Below are positions 1 to 4,697 of a stretch of 6,103 nt of DNA, in pieces (the first letter of the stretch is position 1; every line of letters starts with the position of its first letter). The notes beneath the pieces are model-generated. The model searched no databases and was not told the origin of the DNA. It saw only the letters and a program-made list of their open reading frames with translations. Position numbers and translations under genes: made by a program. Origin of the DNA: Chloroflexota bacterium (lineage in GTDB: Bacteria > Chloroflexota > Dehalococcoidia > Plut-88900). Where the stretch lies: the NCBI GenBank assembly GCA_022572865.1, contig JACZVB010000101.1, positions 1 through 6,103 of the forward strand, given 5' to 3'.

Positions 1-738
1 CTGGGGGAGGCTGGGGAGGTCCTGGAAATAGTGCCCGTCGGAAAGAGGCCTCGGAGCCTGGCCTTCGATGGTCGAGACGTGTGGGTTACAAACAGCCAGG
101 ATGGCACCTTGATGAGGATCCGGGCTGACCGGGGCGTCTTGCAGACGGTCCACCTGGACGGCAATCCCAGAGGCCTGGTCTTCGATGGGAGCCACCTCTG
201 GGTGGGCGATAGAGATAATGGCCTGGTGATCAAGGTAGCTCTGGATGGGACCATCGTCACGACCATCCCCCTGACAGGCGCTCCCGAAGCCCTGGCCCTG
301 GCGGACGACTCCATATGGGTAGCCGTAAAGGAGATGAACCAGGTCACCGGGATATCTCTAGAGGGGTTGGTCCTGGGCAGCTTCGAGGTAGGTAGCAAAC
401 CGGCGTCCCTGGCGTTCGACGGGAACGACCTGTGGGTGGGCAATATGGGTGATAACACGGTGACCAAGCTGAATCAACAGGGCCAGGTGCTGGGAACCTT
501 CCCCACCGCGGCCCCACCCGGCGCGCTGGGCTTTGATGGGCGCAATATCTGGGTAGCAAACTGGCACAGCCCCTCCATCCTGGGCACCGGCATCGCGCTC
601 CTCACGCTGGATGGTGAAAGGGTGGGCAACCTGCCCATCGACTTCAACCCAACTGAGATGGTCTTCGACGGAACCAGTATGTGGGTCTCCAGCATACCAT
701 CAGATATCCTGCTCAGGCTGACTCCCCCGCCCAACTGA
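1..738 (+). CDS. Beta-propeller repeat protein (YncE/YVTN-like), 5' end outside window
   Basis: The frame is open from base 1 to the TGA at 736-738, so this is the C-terminal part of a longer protein. A GTG at 31 is in frame, but it lies within a repeat and is probably not the start. Counting from that GTG, six repeats of about 39-44 residues share the pattern (S/G)-L-x-F-D-G-x-x-(L/I/V)-W-V-(G/A/T)-(N/D), then a hydrophobic strand, a turn and a Gly-Thr/Val strand. FDG occurs at residues 12, 51, 129, 168 and 212, and WV at 18, 57, 96, 135, 174 and 218. The third repeat has ADD instead of FDG. This periodicity is typical of YncE/YVTN-type beta-propellers, each repeat being one four-stranded blade. 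Such proteins are often exported and bind ligands or partners, but no catalytic motif is visible and the specific role is unknown. Any signal peptide lies upstream of the window. The gene converges on mnmG. Confidence 0.85.
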   Translation: MGEAGEVLEIVPVGKRPRSLAFDGRDVWVTNSQDGTLMRIRADRGVLQTVHLDGNPRGLVFDGSHLWVGDRDNGLVIKVALDGTIVTTIPLTGAPEALALADDSIWVAVKEMNQVTGISLEGLVLGSFEVGSKPASLAFDGNDLWVGNMGDNTVTKLNQQGQVLGTFPTAAPPGALGFDGRNIWVANWHSPSILGTGIALLTLDGERVGNLPIDFNPTEMVFDGTSMWVSSIPSDILLRLTPPPN

Positions 739-751
739 CGGCGCCATTACC

Positions 752-779
752 CCTTCATGCGCCTGGCGCCTGCTGAAGG
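752..779. terminator. Candidate hairpin between convergent genes
   Basis: The arms CCTTCA (752-757) and TGAAGG (774-779) are perfect complements. They enclose a second GC-rich dyad, GCGCC/GGCGC (759-769), in the 93-base gap between the propeller gene stop and the mnmG stop. The position suits a shared terminator for the two convergent genes. Neither strand shows a clear T-tract after the stem, so it does not meet the standard pattern for an intrinsic terminator. The rest of the gap holds only a weak GACCT/AGGTC dyad (824-838) overlapping the mnmG stop. Confidence 0.3.
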
Positions 780-831
780 ATTAGAAGATGGGCCGCCCCT
801 CTCCATTCACGGGCCATTGGTGTGACCTCGA

Positions 832-2844
832 CTAGGTCGCAGACGCCACCCTGGCGATCCTTCGGCCCTTCCTATGGACACTACCAATGCGCTCTGTGTA
901 AACCTTTCGACGGCGCTCAAGATAAACCAGCAGCACCCCCAGGTCCGAAGGGCTGACGCCGGCTATGCGAGAGGCCTGTCCCACGGTCAGGGGACGGAAC
1001 CTCTGTAGGTTGTCCCGGGCCTCGTTGGACAGGCCCGTGACCTCTTGGTAGTCGATATCTTCGGAGAGGGCCCGCTCCTCCATCCTGCGTATCCGCTCCA
1101 CCTCCCGCATCTGACGGACAATGTAGCTCTGGTACTTGGCCTCGATCTCCACCTGGGACCGGGCCTCCGGGTGCAGCAGGGGGTCTCCCAGTCCAAGGGC
1201 CACAGTCTTTTCATAGTCCACCTCGGGACGCCGCAGGAACTCCAGAGCGGTGAGGCCCTTGTTCACGGGCCCCAGGCCGTAGGTCTCCAGCATCTCTTTG
1301 AAAGGACCGTTTTGCGGCACATGGTTCCGGGCCAGCCGCTCCAGCTCCCGGGCCACCTTCTGCCGTTTCCCTTCCACTTTTTCGTACTGGGCCCGGTCCA
1401 GGAGGCCCACCTGAAAGCCCGTGGGACTCAACCTCAGGTCGGCGTTGTCCTGGCGCAATAGCAGCCGGTACTCAGCTCGGGACGTCATCATTCTGTAAGG
1501 CTCGAAGTGGTCCCGGGTCACCAGGTCGTCTATCATCACCCCCAGATAGGCCTGGTCCCGGCGCAGGATCAAGGGGGCCTTACCCTTCACCTTCAGTGCG
1601 GCGTTGATACCCGCCAGCAAACCCTGGCCGGCCGCCTCCTCGTATCCCGATGTGCCGCATATCTGGCCCGCGAAGTAGAGGCCCGGCACCAGCTTCGACT
1701 CCAGGGTGGCCTGGACCTGGCTGGTAACCACGAAGTCATACTCTATAGCGTAGCCCATCTTGAGGATACGGGCCCGCTCCAGGGCGGGGATGGAGCGCAC
1801 CATGGCCTCCTGCACGTCTTCGGGAAGACTGGTGTTGGCCCCTTGCAGGTACACCTCGTTGGTCTCCCACCCCTCGGGCTCCAGGAACAGGCCGTGGGAA
1901 TCCTTGTGGGCGAATCGGACCACCTTGTCCTCGATGGAGGGGCAGTACCGGGGCCCGACCCCAACGATGGTTCCGTTGAACATGGGGGCTCGGTGCAGGT
2001 TGTCTCGGATGATCTGGTGAGTGCGCTCGTTGGTGTGGACCAGATAGCAGGGCAGCTGAGGCCTCCACTCGGATACGGGCCCCGGGGGATAGGCGGGGTT
2101 GGGTCTTGGGAAGGTAAGCTTTCCCTCATCGGTCCCCCAGTGACTGAAATAGAGGGGCACCTGGCTACCGGGCTGGGGTTGTGTCTTGGTAAAGTCGATG
2201 CTGGTGGCCTCGAGGCGAGGAGGGGTGCCCGTCTTGTGCCGTCCCAGCTTGAATCCCAACCTGCGCAGGGACTTAGAGACCTCCGTGGCGGCAGGCTCTC
2301 CGGCCCGGCCCCCGGTATAGCTCTTCTCCCCCATTATGATGCGTCCTGCCAGTGAGGTGCCGGTGGTCATGATCACCGTTTTTCCCTGGATGGTCGCACC
2401 GTCCCGGGTCTTCAGGTACAGGAGGCCCTTACCGGCGGGCCCCTCTCCGCCGCCCTCCGCCTCCCGGACCACCCCTATGTCCTCTACCAGGGCCTGGAGG
2501 ATGGTCAGGTTCTCCTGGCCCTCCAGGGTCCTCCTCATCTCCAGGGCGTACAGCCCCTTGTCGGCCTGGGCCCTCAGGGCCTGGACGGCGGGGCCTTTCC
2601 CGGTGTTGAGCATCCTGATCTGGATGAAGGTCTTGTCTATGTTCTTGCCCATCTCCCCGCCCAGGGCATCTATCTCCCGGGCCATGTGACCCTTGGCCGG
2701 GCCTCCTATAGAAGGGTTGCAGGGCATCAGGGCCACGTGCTCCAGCTTCATGGTCAGGACCAGGGTCTTGCAGCCCATCCGGGCCGCGGCCAGGGCGGCC
2801 TCACAGCCCGCGTGTCCCGCTCCTACCACCATCACATCGTACAT
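832..2844 (-). CDS. mnmG: MnmG (GidA), tRNA uridine-5-carboxymethylaminomethyl modification enzyme
   Basis: A 670-residue FAD-dependent protein which, with the GTPase MnmE, installs the carboxymethylaminomethyl (or aminomethyl) group at C5 of wobble uridine 34 in certain tRNAs. It acts in the cytoplasm. The N-terminal dinucleotide-binding loop is GAGHAGCEA (residues 8-16). The signature CNPSIGGPAKGH (42-53) carries one conserved cysteine (C42). The second cysteine (C301) lies in GPRYCPSIEDK, matching the two functionally important cysteines of E. coli MnmG. Further signatures are GRHKTGTPPRL (201-211), FAGQICGTSGYEEAAGQG (391-408) and MMTSRAEYRLLLRQDNADLR (452-471). The C-terminal helical domain (about 570-643) includes YQSYIVRQ. 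It is somewhat longer than usual (E. coli 629), owing to a Gly-rich insert around 129-140 and a basic tail after 644. The ATG start is supported by AGGAG seven bases upstream and by homology beginning at residue 1. rsmG (gidB), often adjacent, is not in this window. Confidence 0.98.
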   Translation of the reverse strand: MYDVMVVGAGHAGCEAALAAARMGCKTLVLTMKLEHVALMPCNPSIGGPAKGHMAREIDALGGEMGKNIDKTFIQIRMLNTGKGPAVQALRAQADKGLYALEMRRTLEGQENLTILQALVEDIGVVREAEGGGEGPAGKGLLYLKTRDGATIQGKTVIMTTGTSLAGRIIMGEKSYTGGRAGEPAATEVSKSLRRLGFKLGRHKTGTPPRLEATSIDFTKTQPQPGSQVPLYFSHWGTDEGKLTFPRPNPAYPPGPVSEWRPQLPCYLVHTNERTHQIIRDNLHRAPMFNGTIVGVGPRYCPSIEDKVVRFAHKDSHGLFLEPEGWETNEVYLQGANTSLPEDVQEAMVRSIPALERARILKMGYAIEYDFVVTSQVQATLESKLVPGLYFAGQICGTSGYEEAAGQGLLAGINAALKVKGKAPLILRRDQAYLGVMIDDLVTRDHFEPYRMMTSRAEYRLLLRQDNADLRLSPTGFQVGLLDRAQYEKVEGKRQKVARELERLARNHVPQNGPFKEMLETYGLGPVNKGLTALEFLRRPEVDYEKTVALGLGDPLLHPEARSQVEIEAKYQSYIVRQMREVERIRRMEERALSEDIDYQEVTGLSNEARDNLQRFRPLTVGQASRIAGVSPSDLGVLLVYLERRRKVYTERIGSVHRKGRRIARVASAT

Positions 2845-2862
2845 ATCGGCTCTCCTACAGGT

Positions 2863-2891
2863 ATAGTACCGTCCCCGGCCGGGGATGTCGA
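2863..2891 (-). promoter_or_regulatory. Candidate mnmG promoter
   Basis: On the minus strand, TCGACA (2886-2891) matches the -35 consensus at 5 of 6 bases. TACTAT (2863-2868) matches the -10 at 4 of 6. They are 17 bases apart, the optimal spacing. The predicted transcription start, near 2856, would leave a leader of only about a dozen bases with the AGGAG ribosome site (2852-2856) at its very end. That is short enough to make the assignment uncertain. A 14-base palindrome lies inside the spacer. Confidence 0.3.
2872..2885. repeat. Perfect 14-base palindrome in mnmG/tatB spacer
   Basis: TCCCCGGCCGGGGA is fully self-complementary. It occupies the spacer between the candidate -35 and -10 elements of mnmG. 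It could be an operator for a dimeric regulator, or a chance palindrome in GC-rich DNA. Confidence 0.45.
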
Positions 2892-2902
2892 TTGGGAAGT
2901 GA

Positions 2903-2935
2903 GTCCTCGATGAAATGCCGCCGGGACATCGAGAC
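2903..2935. repeat. Spaced inverted repeat in divergent spacer
   Basis: CTCGATG (2906-2912) and CATCGAG (2927-2933) are exact complements separated by 14 bases. If C2905 is left unpaired, GT (2903-2904) and AC (2934-2935) extend the arms to nine pairs. The arm centres are 21 bases apart, two helical turns, which suits binding by a dimeric regulator on one face of the DNA. It sits upstream of the candidate tatB promoter. Confidence 0.4.
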
Positions 2936-2980
2936 AGGTTCTCTACCGACGCCCCGATATCCTGGCCGGCCGGACCACCA

Positions 2981-2989
2981 TGCTATACT
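2981..2989 (+). promoter_or_regulatory. Candidate extended -10 promoter for tatB-tatC
   Basis: TGCTATACT is an extended -10 element (TGn followed by TATACT, 5 of 6 matches to TATAAT). The -35 region is poor, the best candidate being CTGGCC at 2962-2967. Extended -10 promoters often tolerate a weak -35. The predicted start near 2996 gives a leader of about 43 bases, which contains the ribosome site of the tatB-like gene. Confidence 0.5.
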
Positions 2990-3027
2990 AGAGGCGAGTT
3001 TGCCTGAGGATGCCCATGGGGGAGCAA

Positions 3028-3041
3028 GGGGACGGGCGTTG
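3028..3041 (+). promoter_or_regulatory. Ribosome binding site fixing a TTG start
   Basis: GGGGA (3028-3032), within AAGGGGA, lies six bases before the TTG at 3039-3041. No ATG or GTG in this frame is near the start of the conserved TatB-like segment, and upstream codons encode non-conserved sequence. The site therefore decides in favour of the TTG start. Confidence 0.6.
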
Positions 3042-3320
3042 AACTTCTTCAACATAGGGTTTCTTGAGATTGCGGTCATCCTGGTCCTGGCGCTGGTACT
3101 GTTCGGCCCCGAGAAACTGCTGGTACTGACAAACTCGTTGCGGAAGGCCTTCAACGAGTTTCAGCGCACCGCCTCCGGCCTGGCGTCCTCGGTCCTGGAG
3201 CAATCGGAGGCGTCGGAGCAGGAGCCCCAGGAGGAGCGAGCGGAGTTCCGTTCTGAGGTGCAGGTCCCCAGGCCCGAACCCGACAGCCAGGATAAAATCC
3301 CCCGGGACGAGGGCCGCTGA
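3039..3320 (+). CDS. tatB: TatB-like (TatA/B family) twin-arginine translocase subunit
   Basis: A 93-residue protein with the TatA/B plan: short N-terminus, one membrane helix (about residues 6-22), a hinge, an amphipathic helix (about 25-55) and a long charged tail rich in Glu, Gln and Pro (56-93). The start, read M-NFFNIGFLEI, closely resembles the E. coli TatB start (MFDIGFSEL). E10 corresponds to the conserved membrane-embedded glutamate of TatB. The hinge is FGPEKL (22-27), close to the GP(E/Q)RL form of TatB. In the Tat pathway TatB and TatC form the receptor for folded precursors with twin-arginine signals. The gene lies 50 bases upstream of tatC on the same strand, so the two are probably co-transcribed. 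The same frame opens as far back as 2892, but that extension is Arg/Gly/Pro-rich and unlike the family. TatA and TatB are hard to separate by sequence, so TatB is my best call and TatA remains possible. Confidence 0.85.
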   Translation: MNFFNIGFLEIAVILVLALVLFGPEKLLVLTNSLRKAFNEFQRTASGLASSVLEQSEASEQEPQEERAEFRSEVQVPRPEPDSQDKIPRDEGR

Positions 3321-3342
3321 GTTTCCCCCATTATCGCGCCCT

Positions 3343-3355
3343 GGGCCTCGGGCCC
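3343..3355. repeat. Small GC-rich hairpin between tatB and tatC
   Basis: GGGCC (3343-3347) and GGCCC (3351-3355) flank a TCG loop in the 50-base tatB-tatC gap, and no T-tract follows. It could affect tatC translation or attenuate the operon slightly, or be incidental. The tatC start has only a weak ribosome site nearby. Confidence 0.25.
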
Positions 3356-3370
3356 TGTTAGAGACGACAT

Positions 3371-4123
3371 ATGATTGAGCCTACCAAACTCCCGATAATG
3401 GAGCACCTCCGGGAGCTGCGCAGCAGACTAATCAAGTCCGTGGCTGCGCTTTTGGTGGGAACGGGCATCGCTGCGGGCCTCACCTTTCCCATCCTGGAAT
3501 TTCTCAAAAAGCCAGCGGACGGGGTCACCCTGGTCTACATCGATCCCACCGAGCTGATCACCACCTATTTCAAGGTCGCCATGCTCGGAGGACTCATCAT
3601 CGCGATGCCGGTGATCCTCTATCAGATGGCCATGTTCGTGTCGCCGGGGCTGACGGGCAAAGAGAGGCGGCTCCTGCTGGCGGCATTACCGGCCATATTC
3701 ATATCCTTCATCGCCGGACTTGTCTTCACCTGGTTCGTCCTGTTGCCGCCGTCCCTTGGCTTTCTCCTCAACTTCGGCTCCGACATCGCCGAGCCACAGA
3801 TCAGGATCAGCAGGTACATCAACCTGATCATCATGCTCTCCTTTTGGGTGGGCATCTCCTTTCAGACGCCCCTGGTGATGCTGGTCCTGGCCAGGCTGGG
3901 CATAGTCAGCCCCCGGACCTTCGCCCGGAGAAGGAAGCTTGCCGTCCTGGGGGCCTTCGTGGCTGGCGCCGTCTTCACCCCCACCTTCGACCCGGTAAAC
4001 CAGACCCTCCTTGCCAGCCCCATCATTGTCCTATATGAAGTTGGCATATGGCTGGCCAGGCTGGCGAGCTGGCGGAGACGCAAGGCGGCAGAAGAGTCAC
4101 GTATGCTCAAGACGGGCCGTTAG
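3371..4123 (+). CDS. tatC: TatC, Sec-independent protein translocase core subunit
   Basis: A 250-residue polytopic membrane protein, close to the usual TatC length (E. coli 258). It recognises twin-arginine signal peptides and nucleates the Tat translocase in the cytoplasmic membrane. The cytoplasmic N-terminus carries the signature HLRELRSRL (12-20), including E15. The first periplasmic loop precedes FVSPGLTGKERR (89-100), whose E98 matches the signal-binding glutamate E103 of E. coli. Hydrophobic segments fit the six-helix fold: about 22-42, 68-88, 104-126, 150-174, 190-204 and 213-230. Later conserved features are TPTFDPVNQ (203-211, with D207) and P217. The tail is basic. The residue corresponding to E. 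coli E170, in helix 4, is Gln (Q165 in SFQTP). The ATG at 3371 puts the conserved motif at the expected distance, but its ribosome site is weak, consistent with translation following the upstream tatB-like gene. Confidence 0.98.
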   Translation: MIEPTKLPIMEHLRELRSRLIKSVAALLVGTGIAAGLTFPILEFLKKPADGVTLVYIDPTELITTYFKVAMLGGLIIAMPVILYQMAMFVSPGLTGKERRLLLAALPAIFISFIAGLVFTWFVLLPPSLGFLLNFGSDIAEPQIRISRYINLIIMLSFWVGISFQTPLVMLVLARLGIVSPRTFARRRKLAVLGAFVAGAVFTPTFDPVNQTLLASPIIVLYEVGIWLARLASWRRRKAAEESRMLKTGR

Positions 4124-4142
4124 CCCCCGGCCGGTCTGAGAA

Positions 4143-4154
4143 CTAGTGCACTAG
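4143..4154. repeat. 12-base palindrome after tatC
   Basis: CTAGTGCACTAG is perfectly self-complementary and lies 20 bases past the tatC stop. CCGGC (4127-4131) and GCCGG (4154-4158) form an additional outer pairing. No T-tract follows, so it is a poor intrinsic terminator. It could be a protein-binding site or a chance dyad. Confidence 0.4.
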
Positions 4155-4318
4155 CCGGAGAATGTGCCGCAGCATGGAGCTGGTCCGGGCCAGGTGGCGG
4201 CCATAGTAGTAGAAGGTGGGGAATCGATCTGGAGGCCCTAAGGGCCCACTCTGAAGAGGAAAGTTGACCGGAGCAAAGCCCGGCCTATGGGAACGCCAGA
4301 GGGATAAACGGAACGAAC

Positions 4319-4334
4319 GTCTCGGAGTCGAGAC
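4319..4334 (-). terminator. Candidate stem-loop terminator of tatA
   Basis: Beginning two bases past the tatA stop codon, the minus strand forms GTCTCG-ACTC-CGAGAC, a six-pair stem with a four-base loop. The following bases (GTTCGTTCCGTTTA) are T-rich but interrupted. The position directly after the stop supports a terminator, while the short stem and broken T-tract weaken it. Confidence 0.4.
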
Positions 4335-4336
4335 CG

Positions 4337-4552
4337 CTATTCAGGAATTCGAGGACGGGGCTTCTGGGGCTCGCTCTTCAGGGGCTTCTCGAGGTCCTTG
4401 ACCACCTTGTCCACTTCCGAGGAGGACTTCTTGAACTCCCTTAAGCCTTTGCCCAAAGCCCCGCCGATCTCCGGCAGCCGGCCTACACCGAAGATGATGA
4501 TGATGATGACCAGGACTATTAAAAGCTCAGGTAAGCCTATGCCGAATGGCAT
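4337..4552 (-). CDS. tatA: TatA, twin-arginine translocase pore-forming subunit
   Basis: A 71-residue protein with classical TatA architecture. The short N-terminus MPFGIGLPEL carries a polar residue (E9) in the membrane region. One membrane helix (about 7-21) is unusually rich in isoleucine, and the FG hinge is at 21-22. The amphipathic helix GRLPEIGGALGKGLREFKKS (24-43) is followed by a short Lys/Pro tail. TatA oligomers are recruited to the substrate-loaded TatBC complex and enable passage of folded proteins. The match to TatA is better than to TatB (no GPE/QRL, compact tail). The ATG start has AGGAGG (4564-4569) eleven bases upstream, and a near-consensus promoter lies further upstream. 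The gene faces tatC tail to tail, so it is transcribed apart from tatB-tatC. This allows separate control and the excess of TatA that the pathway generally needs. Confidence 0.95.
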   Translation of the reverse strand: MPFGIGLPELLIVLVIIIIIFGVGRLPEIGGALGKGLREFKKSSSEVDKVVKDLEKPLKSEPQKPRPRIPE

Positions 4553-4590
4553 TTTACTAACCCCCTCCTGTAAACTGCCTCTGACCGATA

Positions 4591-4619
4591 ATGATACTAG
4601 CCTGGGCCACGGGCGTCAA
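4591..4619 (-). promoter_or_regulatory. Strong sigma-70-type promoter for tatA
   Basis: On the minus strand, TTGACG (4614-4619, 5 of 6) and TATCAT (4591-4596, 5 of 6) are separated by exactly 17 bases. The predicted transcription start near 4584 leaves a leader of about 32 bases that includes the AGGAGG ribosome site. It is the best promoter match I found in the window and is correctly placed for tatA. Confidence 0.7.
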
Positions 4620-4678
4620 GCCGGCCTGGCGCCAGGGCCCTGAACGATAGTCCCAACCCCGTGACCCGCGTCTCTGGT

Positions 4679-4697
4679 AGGGAGAATGACCTGTATG
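4679..4697 (+). promoter_or_regulatory. Ribosome binding site choosing the HAD gene start
   Basis: AGGGAG (4679-4684) is followed by two in-frame ATG codons. The first (4686) is one base away, too close for initiation. The second (4695) is ten bases away and puts the catalytic DxD motif near residue 9, as expected. The second ATG is therefore preferred. Confidence 0.6.

Larger units (their letters stand above)
4124..4336. other. Unassigned interval between convergent tatC and tatA
   Basis: No convincing gene is present in these 213 bases. They hold a 12-base palindrome at 4143-4154, a GGCCC/GGGCC hairpin (4234-4246) and the stem-loop at 4319-4334. On the plus strand, frame 3 from 4155 to 4304 reads through apart from TAA at 4239, and ends at TAA 4305. 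On the minus strand another frame is open from the tatA stop to the TAG within the palindrome, but its translation is Arg/Ser/Pro-rich and has no start or ribosome site. The plus strand is purine-rich with several short GC stems. It could be a long untranslated tail, a structured RNA or a decayed gene, and I cannot choose between these. Confidence 0.5.

Noticed and set aside
1507..2355. A long plus-strand open frame (282 codons) opposite mnmG
   Set aside because: It is antisense to strongly conserved mnmG motifs. Its translation is Gly/Leu/His-rich, resembles no family and follows from the GC-biased codon use of mnmG.
2892..3038. N-terminal extension of the TatB-like gene to an upstream start at 2892
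   Set aside because: The added residues are Arg/Gly/Pro/His-rich with no family similarity, they would overlap the candidate promoter and inverted repeat, and the TTG at 3039 has a well-spaced ribosome site.
4256..4280. Resemblance to the conserved GAGGAAAGT element of RNase P RNA
   Set aside because: Only this short string matches. The partner element (ACAGAA-type) and the required length and folding are missing, so I treat it as chance.
4124..4336. A tRNA or tmRNA in the tatC/tatA interval
   Set aside because: No seven-pair acceptor stem, anticodon arm or canonical T-arm could be assembled. The GTCTCG/CGAGAC stem-loop alone is better explained as a tatA terminator candidate.
4140..4336. 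A minus-strand open frame following tatA and ending in the palindrome
   Set aside because: It has no plausible start or ribosome site, its Arg/Ser/Pro-rich composition is typical of noncoding GC-rich DNA, and it overlaps the putative tatA terminator.
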